Positions 22,695 to 30,295 of a DNA stretch of 40,367 nucleotides are shown here, in pieces. The stretch is taken from positions 1 to 40,367 of the forward strand of contig NZ_POUD01000057.1 of assembly GCF_003236395.1 (NCBI RefSeq), given 5' to 3'. Source of the stretch: Nonomuraea aridisoli (lineage in GTDB: Bacteria; Actinomycetota; Actinomycetes; Streptosporangiales; Streptosporangiaceae). The notes beneath the pieces are model-generated. The model saw only the letters and a program-made list of their open reading frames with translations. It had not been told where the DNA came from and did no database searches. A program made the translations under genes and the position numbers. Each line of letters begins with the position of its first letter. Within the stretch, counting starts at the first letter, position 1.

Positions 22695-24041
22695 TCACTC
22701 GGCGATGAGGTCGTCCGGGGTGGAACGGGCGAGCCCGGCGAGGGTGGCCAGCGCCCGGGAGAGCGTCTCCGGGGGCGGTGAGGCGAGGCCGAGCCGGACG
22801 GCGTTCGGCGCGCTGTTGCGCCCCACGGCGAAGGCGGCCCCCGGGGTGACCGCGATGCCCTGCCGGGCGGCGGTGGCCACGAACGTGTCGGCCCGCCACG
22901 GCGGCGGGAGCTCCCACCAGCAGTAGTAGGAGCGTGGGTCGCCGCGCACGGCGAAACCGCCGAGGTGACGCGCGGCGAGCTCCTGGCGCATGGCGGCGTC
23001 CCGCTGTTTGGCGCGGGCCACCGACCGTGCGGTGTCGTCGGTCAGCCATCGGGTGGCCGCCTCCATCGCGAACCGCATCGGCGTCCAGCCGCCCGAGCGC
23101 AACGCCGCCGCGACGGGCGCGACGGCGGCACCCGGCAGGACGGCGAAGCCGAGCGACAGGCCCGGCGCGAGCCGCTTGGACAGGCTGTCGACGAGGATCG
23201 TGTGCTCGGGGGCGAAGGCCGCCAGGGGCGGCAGGTCGTCACGGAGGAAGGACCAGATCCCGTCCTCGATCGCGGGCAGGTCCAGGCGGGTGAGGACGTC
23301 CGCGAGCTCGGCCCTGCGTCGCTCGGGCATGCTGATCGACAACGGGTTGTGCATGGTCGGCTGGACGTAGACGGCCGTGAGCGGGGCCTTGCGCGCGGCG
23401 TCCTCGACGGCCGCGGGATCCAGGCCCGCCTCGTCGCCCCGCAGCGGGACGAGCGTGACCCCGGCTCGCGCCGCGATCGCCTTGAGCACCGGGTAGGTGA
23501 GCTCCTCCACCCCGAGGCGGGCGCCCGGCGGGACCAGCGCGGCCAGGGCCGCCGCGATCGCCTGGCGGCCGTTGCCCGCGAACAGCAGCCGCTCCGGATC
23601 GGGCCGCCACCGTGCGCGGGCTAGCAGGTCGGCGACGACGTTGCGCGCCAGCGGGGTGCCGGCCGCGCCGACCGGCCGCATGGACGACTCCAGCACGTCG
23701 GCGCGCAACAGCGGGCTGATACCGTCGGCGAGCAGCTCCGACTGCCCGGGCACGACGGGGTAGTTGAGCTCGAGGTCGATCCTGCTGTCGGCGGGCTCGG
23801 CCAGCGCCGGCCCCGGCAGGGGGTCGGCGGCCCGGACGAAGGTGCCCCGGCCCACCTCTCCGACGGTCAACCCCCGGCGGGTCAGCTCCCGGTAGACGCG
23901 GGCGGCGGTGGAGGCGGCGATGCCGTGCCGCCTCGCGAACATCCGCTGCGGAGGCAGCCGGTCACCGGGCCGCAGCCGCCCGGCCGCGATCTCGGCGGCG
24001 ACGGAATCGGCGACCCTCCGGAAGTCCTCCACGCGTGCCAT
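22695..24041 (-). CDS. MocR/PdxR-type GntR regulator with aminotransferase domain
   Basis: A 448-residue fusion. Residues 1-70 are a GntR winged helix (AAGRLRPGDRLPPQRMFARR, then STAARVYRELTRRGL). The rest is a class I PLP aminotransferase fold with ED at 259-260, SLSKR carrying the PLP lysine (Lys289) and a conserved Arg-containing C-terminus. MocR proteins use PLP or an amino-acid adduct as effector. It is divergent from a LysE exporter, with paired direct repeats between, so it probably senses an amino acid and switches on export. The ATG at 24041 gives the family N-terminus. Confidence 0.9.
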   Translation of the reverse strand: MARVEDFRRVADSVAAEIAAGRLRPGDRLPPQRMFARRHGIAASTAARVYRELTRRGLTVGEVGRGTFVRAADPLPGPALAEPADSRIDLELNYPVVPGQSELLADGISPLLRADVLESSMRPVGAAGTPLARNVVADLLARARWRPDPERLLFAGNGRQAIAAALAALVPPGARLGVEELTYPVLKAIAARAGVTLVPLRGDEAGLDPAAVEDAARKAPLTAVYVQPTMHNPLSISMPERRRAELADVLTRLDLPAIEDGIWSFLRDDLPPLAAFAPEHTILVDSLSKRLAPGLSLGFAVLPGAAVAPVAAALRSGGWTPMRFAMEAATRWLTDDTARSVARAKQRDAAMRQELAARHLGGFAVRGDPRSYYCWWELPPPWRADTFVATAARQGIAVTPGAAFAVGRNSAPNAVRLGLASPPPETLSRALATLAGLARSTPDDLIAE

Positions 24042-24052
24042 CCAATCACCAC

Positions 24053-24087
24053 ATTGCTCCGAGTTCAATTGCGAATATTGTACCGAG
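24053..24087. promoter_or_regulatory. Direct-repeat operator for MocR regulator
   Basis: ATTGCTCCGAG (24053-24063) and ATTGTACCGAG (24077-24087) match at 9 of 11 bases and are 24 bases apart start to start. Paired direct repeats in the regulator/target gap are the usual arrangement for MocR-family proteins such as GabR. Confidence 0.6.
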
Positions 24088-24113
24088 ATCGTGCTGTCGA
24101 TAGCTTCTTTCGC

Positions 24114-24743
24114 ATGGTCGAACAGACAGCGGTGCTCGGTGTGGCGTCCGTGGGGCTCGGGATGGTGCTGTCGCCGGGGCCCAACATGATGTATCTCGTG
24201 TCCCGGAGCACCGGCCAGGGGCGGCGGGCCGGCCTCGTCTCCCTGGCCGGGGTCGCGGCGGGTTTCCTCGTCTACCTCGTCGCGGCGAACCTCGGCCTCG
24301 CGGTGTTGTTCGCCGCGTTCCCCGGGCTCCTGACCGTCATCCGGGTCGCGGGGGCGTTGTACCTGCTGTGGCTGGCCTGGAAGACGCTCAAGCCCGGCGG
24401 GGTGTCCGTCTTCACGGCCCGCGAGGTGCCGCCCGATCCGCCGCGGCGGCTCTTCGTGATGGGCCTGATGACCAACCTGCTCAACCCGAAGATCGCACTC
24501 CTCTACGTTTCGGTCATCCCGCAGTTCGTCGATCTCGACCGGGGAAACGTGCTGCTCCAGGGCGTCATCCTCGGCTGCGTGCAGATCGCGGTCGCCCTGC
24601 TGGTCAACCTGTCGATCGTGCTGGCCGCCGGCGGCATCGCCGGTTTCCTGTCCGCCCGTCCCTCCTGGCTGCGCGCCCAACGCCTGGCCATGGGCTCCGT
24701 CCTCGCCGTCCTCGCCGTCGCGCTCCTGTTCGCGCATAGGTGA
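24114..24743 (+). CDS. LysE-family amino-acid exporter
   Basis: A 209-residue membrane protein with about six hydrophobic segments. The N-terminal LGMVLSPGPNMMYLVSRS carries the LysE/RhtB signature SPGP. GALYLLWLAWKTLKPGG and the FVMGLMTNLLNPKIALLY block, with conserved NPK, also fit. It exports amino acids or homoserine-lactone-like metabolites. The ATG at 24114 starts the family N-terminus. It is divergent from the MocR regulator and followed 10 bases later by an SRPBCC gene. Confidence 0.88.
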   Translation: MVEQTAVLGVASVGLGMVLSPGPNMMYLVSRSTGQGRRAGLVSLAGVAAGFLVYLVAANLGLAVLFAAFPGLLTVIRVAGALYLLWLAWKTLKPGGVSVFTAREVPPDPPRRLFVMGLMTNLLNPKIALLYVSVIPQFVDLDRGNVLLQGVILGCVQIAVALLVNLSIVLAAGGIAGFLSARPSWLRAQRLAMGSVLAVLAVALLFAHR

Positions 24744-24753
24744 GGATGGGATC

Positions 24754-25191
24754 GTGACGAAACCCGTGTACGCGGCCGCCGCCGTGCAGGTCGCGGCGCC
24801 GCCGGAGCAGGTGTTCGCGCTGGTCACCGACTGGCCGCGGCATCGGGAGTGGATGTTCATGACCAGCGCGCGCCTGGTCGGCGAGCGCACCCTGGAGGCG
24901 TACACGGGGGTGGGGCCGATCGGGTTCCTCGACACGATGACGATCACCTGCTGGGAGCCTCCTGAGCTGATGCTCGTCACGCACACCGGCCGGTTCGTAC
25001 GCGGCCGGGGCGCCATCCGGGTGCGCCCGCACGACGGCGGCAGCCGGGTGGTGTGGGCCGAGGAGCTCGAACCGCCCTTCGGCGTGCTCGGCCGGTTCCT
25101 GTGGCCGGTGGCCCGCCCGGTCGCGCTCGCCCTGCTTCGCCGCTCCCTGCGCAAGCTCGCGACCCTGGCGACCCGGGACCTGCCGGCCTGA
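24754..25191 (+). CDS. SRPBCC-family protein
   Basis: A 145-residue Bet v1-like protein. It begins YAAAAVQVAAPPEQVFALVTDWPRHREWM and contains GGSRVVWAEELEPPFG. It ends in a long amphipathic helix, LRRSLRKLATLATRD. This is the polyketide cyclase/dehydrase-like SRPBCC group; the ligand is unknown. The GTG at 24754 lies 10 bases after the LysE stop, consistent with an operon. Confidence 0.82.
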   Translation: MTKPVYAAAAVQVAAPPEQVFALVTDWPRHREWMFMTSARLVGERTLEAYTGVGPIGFLDTMTITCWEPPELMLVTHTGRFVRGRGAIRVRPHDGGSRVVWAEELEPPFGVLGRFLWPVARPVALALLRRSLRKLATLATRDLPA

Positions 25192-25269
25192 CTTTCTTCG
25201 GCGATCGGTGTCCGGTCGGGCCCCTGATGTACTCGCGGGTTCCGGCCCCGCTACCGCTGAGCGGCATTG

Positions 25270-25474
25270 GACCCGCCCACCGCTCCCACCCGCCGACGCG
25301 GTTCGCGTAGACGTCCTTGACCCAGTCGCCGTGCAGAAGCCGCAACGGCGGTTCTGCGGCGTCCACGACGGCGAGGACCGCCGTGGCGCCTGTCGTCGAC
25401 GGGTCGAAGGACGCGCGGATGGCTTCGCGGACGGGGCTGTACTCCTCCATGGCCGGAGCCAGCCCGGTGACCAC
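25270..25474 (-). pseudogene. C-terminal remnant of a short-chain dehydrogenase
   Basis: The minus-strand frame encodes YSPVREAIRASFDPSTTGAT, then VVDAAEPPLRLLHG, then VYANRVGGWERWA. These are recognisable as the last 60 or so residues of a classical SDR: the PPLR(L/V)LLG block and terminal W-E-x-W. The Rossmann core and catalytic YxxxK are missing, and deoC ends 20 bases away. This is a leftover 3' fragment. The remaining part of the 303-base gap down to 25192 holds nothing I recognise. Confidence 0.6.
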
Positions 25475-25494
25475 AGTGCTGGCCGGTACGAGGC

Positions 25495-26169
25495 TCAGGC
25501 GAGCCGCGCGGCGAGTTCGTCCAGGATCGCCGCGGTGGCGGTGGCGCCGAAGCGGGTGGCGCCCGCCTCGTTGAGCTTCAGCAGCACGTCCAGGGTGCGG
25601 ACGCCGCCGGCGGCCTTGACCTTGACCCGGTCGGAGACATGCGCGCGCATGAGCCGGATGTCGGCCGGGGTCGCGCCGCCGGACGCGAACCCGGTGGAGG
25701 TCTTGACGTACGTGGCGCCGGCCTGCTCGCTGAGCCGGCAGGCCCGGATCTTCTCGTCATCGGTGAGGTAGGCGTTCTCGAAGATGACCTTCACCACGAT
25801 GCCGGGGGCCGACTCCACGACGGCACGGATGTCGGCGAGCACGGCCTCGTCTTCGCCGGCACGCAGGCGTCCGATGTTGAGCACCATGTCGAGCTCCCCG
25901 GCTCCGTCGTTGACGGCGGCGTGCGCCTCGGCCGCCTTGATGCGTGAGGAGGAAGAGCCGTGCGGGAAGCCGACCACCGTGCCGATCGCCACGCCGCTTC
26001 CGGTGAGTCGTTCGGCGGCCGACTGCACGTCACACGGTTTGACGCAGACGGAAGCGACGTCGTAGCGGGCGGCGAGGTCGCATCCCGCTCGTACGTCGTC
26101 GTCCGTCAGCTCGGGGCGCAGCAGTGAGTGATCGATCATCTTGGCGACGTCGGCGACGGTGCGGATCAC
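25495..26169 (-). CDS. deoC: Deoxyribose-phosphate aldolase
   Basis: A 224-residue TIM-barrel aldolase that cleaves 2-deoxyribose-5-phosphate to glyceraldehyde-3-phosphate and acetaldehyde. MIDHSLLRPELTDDDV opens the barrel, VVGFPHG is the phosphate-side loop, VKTSTGF holds the Schiff-base Lys, and VKVKAAGGVR holds the second active-site Lys. I prefer the GTG at 26169, with AAGGGAG 8 bases upstream, to the ATG at 26193, which has no Shine-Dalgarno. It lies downstream of the GntR regulator on the same strand and is probably in its operon. Confidence 0.93.
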   Translation of the reverse strand: MIRTVADVAKMIDHSLLRPELTDDDVRAGCDLAARYDVASVCVKPCDVQSAAERLTGSGVAIGTVVGFPHGSSSSRIKAAEAHAAVNDGAGELDMVLNIGRLRAGEDEAVLADIRAVVESAPGIVVKVIFENAYLTDDEKIRACRLSEQAGATYVKTSTGFASGGATPADIRLMRAHVSDRVKVKAAGGVRTLDVLLKLNEAGATRFGATATAAILDELAARLA

Positions 26170-26214
26170 GGGTGTGGCTCCCTTGGTGGTCATCGGGGTG
26201 GGACGGGGTGACGT

Positions 26215-26970
26215 TCAGGGGCGGAGGGTGTCGCTTGCCGGGGACTCGACGGTGAAGGCCACGTCGAGCCCGTATCGGACGGCGACGTAGAGGGTGTCGG
26301 TGAGCTCCAGCGGCTCGTCGTGCTGATCGTGGATCAGGCGATGCTCGACCAGCAGCGGTGCGCCGGGATCCACAGCGAGCAGATCAGCCTCATCCTCGCC
26401 CGCGACTCGCGCGCCGATGCGGGCGTGGCCGCGGGCCGGGGTGCGGCCGAGCGCGATCAGCGCGGCGTGCAGGGAGTCGTGCTCGAGGTCGGCCTCCAGC
26501 AGGCCCCGCAGGCCACCGGGAAACACCGCACGTTCGAGTGCGATCGGTACGTCGTCCGCCAGCCGGACGCGTTCGACGGCGATGACCCGGGCTCGTTTGC
26601 CCAGCCGCAACCGCTCGGCCTCCTGCGCGGTGGCGGCGCGCGTGCCGGCCGTGAGCAACCGGGAGGACGGCCGCTGCCCGCGCCTGCGGATCTCCTCGCT
26701 GAACCGCACCAGGCTCTCGGCGCGGCGGCTGCCCGGCGGCGGGGCCACGAAGGTGCCCCTGCCCGGGCGCCGGACCACCAGACCGTCCGCCACCAGGCGC
26801 TGCACGGCCGCACGAGCGGTCATCCTGCTGACCGCGAACTCTTCGCCCAACTCCGTTTCCGAGGGCAGCGCGTCGCCCGGCCGCGCGGCGGCCACGCGCT
26901 CGCGCAGCGCCTGCTCGATGACGAAGTAGCGGGGGGCGAAATCCTCGGGCCGCTTGGCTGTCGCGTTCAC
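26215..26970 (-). CDS. GntR-family regulator, HutC/UTRA subfamily
   Basis: A 251-residue protein. The N-terminal HTH reads [32 protein letters not shown] with the wing [13 protein letters not shown]. The C-terminal UTRA effector domain ends with [26 protein letters not shown] domains bind sugars, amino acids or nucleosides. Position upstream of deoC suggests it senses a nucleoside or deoxyribose-type signal; this is inference. The GTG at 26970 is the start. A perfect 18-bp palindrome lies 17 bases upstream, between it and the divergent NUDIX gene. Confidence 0.88.
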   Translation of the reverse strand: MNATAKRPEDFAPRYFVIEQALRERVAAARPGDALPSETELGEEFAVSRMTARAAVQRLVADGLVVRRPGRGTFVAPPPGSRRAESLVRFSEEIRRRGQRPSSRLLTAGTRAATAQEAERLRLGKRARVIAVERVRLADDVPIALERAVFPGGLRGLLEADLEHDSLHAALIALGRTPARGHARIGARVAGEDEADLLAVDPGAPLLVEHRLIHDQHDEPLELTDTLYVAVRYGLDVAFTVESPASDTLRP

Positions 26971-26986
26971 ATGGACAGCGTAGCAC

Positions 26987-27004
26987 TAGCTGTATATACA
27001 GCTA
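26987..27004. promoter_or_regulatory. Perfect 18-bp palindrome, GntR operator
   Basis: TAGCTGTATATACAGCTA is fully self-complementary and AT-rich. It lies between the GntR start at 26970 and the NUDIX start at 27043. The TGTATATACA core resembles HutC/FadR-type GntR sites (GTnTATACAn). It probably controls both divergent transcripts. Confidence 0.75.
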
Positions 27005-27042
27005 TACTGTCACTCCTTGAGGATGAGAGAAAGGGCGAGACC

Positions 27043-27636
27043 ATGGAGCCGGACGTCCAGCACGCCATCCGCCAGATCTCCACAAAGGTGGCCTACGAGT
27101 CGCCGTACATGCGGCTGCGGGAAGACCGGATCGCCCGCTTGGACGGGCGTGAAGGTGTTTACAGCTACGTGGACAAGCCCGATTTCGCCCTGGTCATCGC
27201 GGTCGAGAACGACGGTTTCCATCTGGTGGAGCAGTATCGGTATCCGGTGCGTGCACGATCGTGGGAGTTCGTCCAAGGAGCGCTGCCCGGTCTGGCCACG
27301 GGCGATCCCGAAACGGTGGCCCGGCAGGAGTTGCAGGAGGAAACCGGCATCACGGCCGGCGCGATGCGGCATCTGGGACGGCTCAACTGTGCCACCGGTA
27401 TGTCGTCACAAGGCTTCGATGTGTTCGTGGCCTCGCGGCTGACCCATGGGGAGGCGATGCCGGAGGCCGAGGAGCAGGATCTGCGGCGTCAATGGTTTTC
27501 TCGGGCGGAGTTCGAACGCATGATCCGCGACGGGGTGGTCACCGATGCCTCCACGCTGGCCGCGTACACCCTTTTCCTCCTGCATGCGCCCCTCGTCGGC
27601 CTCCCGCTCGGGTCCGCGCGACCGGCCCCGAAGTAG
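27043..27636 (+). CDS. NUDIX hydrolase
   Basis: A 197-residue NUDIX protein. A sheet region, SRLTHGEAMPEAEEQDLRRQ, and the NUDIX helix TVARQELQEETGI are visible. The helix has Gln where the canonical box has Arg before Glu, and the loop before it reads GALPGLATGDPE, as in the ADP-sugar-like subgroup whose members carry WEFxQG before the box. It probably hydrolyses an ADP-ribose or other nucleoside diphosphate derivative. The ATG has AAGGG upstream. It is divergent from the GntR gene with a shared operator, and the deoC link fits nucleotide salvage. Confidence 0.87.
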   Translation: MEPDVQHAIRQISTKVAYESPYMRLREDRIARLDGREGVYSYVDKPDFALVIAVENDGFHLVEQYRYPVRARSWEFVQGALPGLATGDPETVARQELQEETGITAGAMRHLGRLNCATGMSSQGFDVFVASRLTHGEAMPEAEEQDLRRQWFSRAEFERMIRDGVVTDASTLAAYTLFLLHAPLVGLPLGSARPAPK

Positions 27637-27798
27637 CTGTGTGTGACAACAGTCGCATCTACAGCCGGTACCACGGCCCGGCATTGAGGTGAACCGGTAC
27701 GGCGGAATTGGGTCCCCCACCCAGGACACTCGCGGTTGGCCGGCTTTGTGGAAACCTTCAATGTGCTGTCGCTGGGCGGCTGTCCAGAGTTCGTGACC

Positions 27799-28503
27799 AT
27801 GGTTGTGGCATGGGCAGCAGTACGTGGCATGGTCGGGCTGGTGCTCGGGGCGGTGATGGCCGTGGTCGAGCCGGCGTGGGTCGTCGTCGCGATGCCGCTG
27901 CTGGCTGTGCCGTCCACCCGGCCTTGGTCGTTCCGTGGCGCCGGGCGGCTGGCCGAGGCCGATCGGGTCCGCGTCAATCGCTGGCTGGGTGGCACCGTCG
28001 CTCCGTGTCTGGCCGGGGGGCGTGCGCTGGCGTACGTGGCGATGCGCGGCATCGTCGGCGGGCCCAGTGGCGGGGTGCTGGTGCTCGTCGGGATCTGGGT
28101 GACGTTGAGCTGGCGGGCGCTCTCCGGCGGTACCGGGCAACGTGCCGAGATGAGCTGGTACGACCCGATCACCTGGACGGCGTTCGGACTCCTCGTCATC
28201 TTCCTGGCGGCGCAGGCCCTGATCGGCCTGGCGGCGCTGGAACGACGGCTGTCGGAAAGCGGACTCGGCCCAGCGACACGGAGGTGCTGCACAGCCGCGT
28301 CGAGCACCTGTCGCGGACGCGGGCGGAGGTGCCGGCTGCATGTTGCGCGTACGTGTCAGCGACGACGACGTCGGCGGCGCACGGGCCACGGGCGCGGCCT
28401 GTCCGGCCTGGCCCGCCGGGTGGCGGCCTACGACGGCCGGTTCGACCTCGACTGCCCGGCAGGCGGGCCGACGACGCTGCGGGCGGAGCTGCCGTGCGCA
28501 TAG
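27799..28503 (+). pseudogene. Degraded NarL-type sensor histidine kinase
   Basis: The open frame keeps the N-terminal membrane sensor (VGLVLGAVMAVVEPAWVVV and later TAFGLLVIFLAAQALIGLAALERRL) and the C-terminal end (GRGLSGLARRVAAYDGRF). The centre is broken. After about 28260 the kinase-like sequence TEVLHSRVEHLSRTRAEV continues only in another frame. The dimerisation domain with its His and the HATPase N-box are then missing altogether, and the DDG-box remnant is again out of frame. Compared with the intact kinase at 18020, roughly 120 residues are deleted and at least two frameshifts are present. Its response regulator follows with the usual overlap. Confidence 0.75.
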
Positions 28504-29522
28504 TGCTGGCCGAAGACAACACTCTGCGTAAGGGCCTGACCCGGCTGCTGAGCGAGGACGGCCACCAGGTTGTGGCGGCCGTCGGCGACGGGGAAGGGCT
28601 GGTGGCCGCCTGTGATGAGCATCGGCCGGAGGTCGTCATCGCCGACGTGCGCATGCCGCCCACGTTCACCAGCGAGGGTCTGCGGGCCGCGCTCACCGTC
28701 CGGCGCCGGCACCCGGGGATCGGCGTGCTGGTGTTGTCGCAGTACGTCGACACCCGCTACGCCGCCCAGCTCATCGACGGCGGCGTGCGCGGGGCCGGCT
28801 ACCTGCTCAAGGACCGAGTAGTCGAGGTCGGCGACTTCCTGGAGGCGCTGCGGCGGGTGGCGGGCGGCGGTACGGCGTTCGATCCGGAGGTCGTCCGGCG
28901 GCTGCTCAACCGCGCCCGCGACACCGTGTCACTGGCCCGGCTCAGCGTGCGCGAGCACGAGGTGCTGGCTCTGATGACGCAGGGGCACACCAACGAGTCG
29001 ATCGCCGCACGCCTCCACGTGTCGCGCAGCGCGGTGGAGAAACACGCCAACGCCATCTTCGACAAGCTCGGCTGCGAAGGATTGTCCTGCTGTCTCACAT
29101 CTGGCCGACCGTCCTCGCCGCGGTCGGCCTTACCGCAGCAACCGGGATCATGGTCACCACCGCCCGCTTCCGCGCTCTCCTGCGACAGCAGCGTCGCCAG
29201 TCGGCTTCAACACCGCTGCATCCACAGGCGCACACCTCTACGACCGGGACGTGAGCACCGGGACTGGCGCCGTGGCTTCACGACTTCCGGGGCTGTTTCA
29301 CAGGCGACCGCCTGTGAAACAGCCGCCATCGCCCAGCGTGTGCTGGGCTTTCTTCTTTTCATAGGTCGGTGCAAAGGCAAGACGCGTGAAACGTCGCCGA
29401 GCGCCACTACACCGACATCGTGTCGTGGAACCGCTATGACCGCGGCGGGCACTACGCCGCCCCCCGACCTGCTGGTAGCCGACATTCGCGGGCTGTTCGC
29501 CGCCTTCCGGCGCCGTACCTGA
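28494..29522 (+). CDS. NarL-family response regulator with displaced C-terminus
   Basis: Starting at the GTG at 28494, residues 1-193 align closely with the regulator at 19117. The receiver has Asp51 in IADVRMPP and YLLKDR, and the LuxR-type HTH reads SVREHEVLALMTQG, then NESIAARLHVSRSAVEKHANAIFDKLG. One codon is missing in the LAEDNT-LRKG region. After KLG at about 29072 the homology stops. The frame then runs about 150 more residues through unrelated sequence, across a hairpin and a terminator, into an epoxide hydrolase remnant. The native end has been replaced by a rearrangement. Phosphorylation and DNA-binding parts look intact, but the partner kinase is dead, so this is either an orphan regulator or an early pseudogene. 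Confidence 0.6.
   Translation: MRIVLAEDNTLRKGLTRLLSEDGHQVVAAVGDGEGLVAACDEHRPEVVIADVRMPPTFTSEGLRAALTVRRRHPGIGVLVLSQYVDTRYAAQLIDGGVRGAGYLLKDRVVEVGDFLEALRRVAGGGTAFDPEVVRRLLNRARDTVSLARLSVREHEVLALMTQGHTNESIAARLHVSRSAVEKHANAIFDKLGCEGLSCCLTSGRPSSPRSALPQQPGSWSPPPASALSCDSSVASRLQHRCIHRRTPLRPGREHRDWRRGFTTSGAVSQATACETAAIAQRVLGFLLFIGRCKGKTRETSPSATTPTSCRGTAMTAAGTTPPPDLLVADIRGLFAAFRRRT
29075..29254 (+). other. Fragment of a membrane protein in an alternative frame
   Basis: Immediately after the response-regulator homology ends, another frame reads a hydrophobic stretch (IVLLSHIWPTVLAAVGLTAA) followed by a basic TTARFRALLRQQRRQ tail and a stop at 29254. It looks like a one-helix membrane segment with positive-inside residues. 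It has no start codon of its own, so I take it as a gene fragment joined at a breakpoint. No family recognised. Confidence 0.3.
29291..29324. repeat. Long perfect inverted repeat
   Basis: GGCTGTTTCACAGGCG (29291-29306) and its exact complement (29309-29324) form 16-bp perfect arms separated by 2 bases. No U-tract follows. It may be a strong hairpin, a pair of fused insertion-element ends or a recombination scar; it lies at the centre of a rearranged region. Confidence 0.6.
29331..29359 (+). terminator. Intrinsic terminator
   Basis: GCCCAGC (29331-29337), loop GTGT, GCTGGGC (29342-29348), then TTTCTTCTTTT. This is a textbook rho-independent terminator on the plus strand, rare in such GC-rich DNA. 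It lies inside the aberrant tail of the upstream regulator frame. Confidence 0.8.
29396..29522 (+). pseudogene. C-terminal tail of an epoxide hydrolase
   Basis: The frame from 29396 reads ERHYTDIVSWNRYDRGGHYAA. After one base is removed from a run of six C at 29460-29465 it continues PDLLVADIRGLFAAFRRR to a stop at 29522. The DRGGH(F/Y)AA...PDLLVxDIR order is the end of alpha/beta epoxide hydrolases, with the catalytic His. Only the last 42 residues survive, with a frameshift and a stop just upstream. Confidence 0.6.
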
Positions 29523-30224
29523 TCAGAGCGCGGGAGCGGGCTGCCGGGCGGCGTGGCGGCGGACGGCCGCGGCGAACGCGGAGATCACCGGGTGCGGCCG
29601 GCGGTCCTCGCCGGCCAACTCCGGCTGGAACAGCGTGGCCAGGAAGAACGGGTGGCCGGGCAGCTCGGCGGCCCGTACCGCGCCGTCGTCGGCGTGGCCG
29701 GAGAACACCATCCCGTGCGCGGCCAGGGTGGCCTTGTAGTCCTCGTTGAGCCCGTACGAGCAGAAGTACGCCTCCACGGTGGTGGCGGCGCCCATGATCT
29801 GGGCGATGCGCGTGCCCGGCTCCAGCAGGACGCGGCCCTCGTGACCGGCCAGCGAGCACGCCAGCGGGGCGAGGAGGAGGTCACGGGCCAGCGGCTCGTT
29901 CTCGGCGTGGGCGACGTCCAGCCCGCACACGTTCCTGGCGTACTCCAGCAGCATGTGCTGGAAGCCGCCGCACGTGCCGAGGAACGGGATGCCGTGCTCG
30001 CGCGCCACCCGCGCCGCCCGTACCGCGCCGGCCTCGTCGCGGTACGGGCTGCCGGGCACGATCCAGATGCCGTCGAAGCCGCCCAGGCCGCTCACGTCGG
30101 TGGTGGAGATCCAGTACGGGTCGAGCGCGATGCCGTCGCGCTCGCGCAGCGCCTCCATGATCAGCGGGATGCGGGTGTGGGAGCGGACGCTGGGGGAGCG
30201 GTCACCGACCAGGGCGATTCTCAT
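29523..30224 (-). CDS. CTP synthase C-terminal-like glutamine amidotransferase domain protein
   Basis: A 233-residue stand-alone class I amidotransferase-fold protein. MRIALVGDRSPSVRSH begins it, IWIVPGSPYRD is a mid-sheet segment, and FLGTCGGFQHMLLE carries the nucleophile Cys85. The triad motif usually read as HPE is FQPE here, so the canonical His is Gln, followed by RPHPVISAF. This matches the family annotated as CTP synthase C-terminal-region-related proteins, whose activity is unproven. Without the synthetase domain it cannot make CTP. The ATG at 30224 fits the family; an ATG at 30233 would add three residues. It is divergent from a LysR regulator. Confidence 0.8.
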   Translation of the reverse strand: MRIALVGDRSPSVRSHTRIPLIMEALRERDGIALDPYWISTTDVSGLGGFDGIWIVPGSPYRDEAGAVRAARVAREHGIPFLGTCGGFQHMLLEYARNVCGLDVAHAENEPLARDLLLAPLACSLAGHEGRVLLEPGTRIAQIMGAATTVEAYFCSYGLNEDYKATLAAHGMVFSGHADDGAVRAAELPGHPFFLATLFQPELAGEDRRPHPVISAFAAAVRRHAARQPAPAL

Positions 30225-30270
30225 GGCCTCCATCTTGGCGGCGTACCGTGGATAAGCGCCAACGATGATT

Positions 30271-30287
30271 CTTGCATCCGATATAAG
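30271..30287. promoter_or_regulatory. LysR-type box between divergent genes
   Basis: CTTGCATCCGATATAAG is an imperfect palindrome (CTT..AT...AT..AAG) holding a T-N11-A core. It sits in the 71-base gap between the amidotransferase gene and the LysR gene. Confidence 0.5.
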
Positions 30288-30295
30288 TGTCTCTG

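Noticed and set aside
24977..25250. N-terminal continuation of the minus-strand frame beyond the SDR remnant
   Set aside because: After the SDR-like end the translation becomes Pro/Arg/Gly-rich and overlaps the SRPBCC gene antisense, so only the first part is meaningful.
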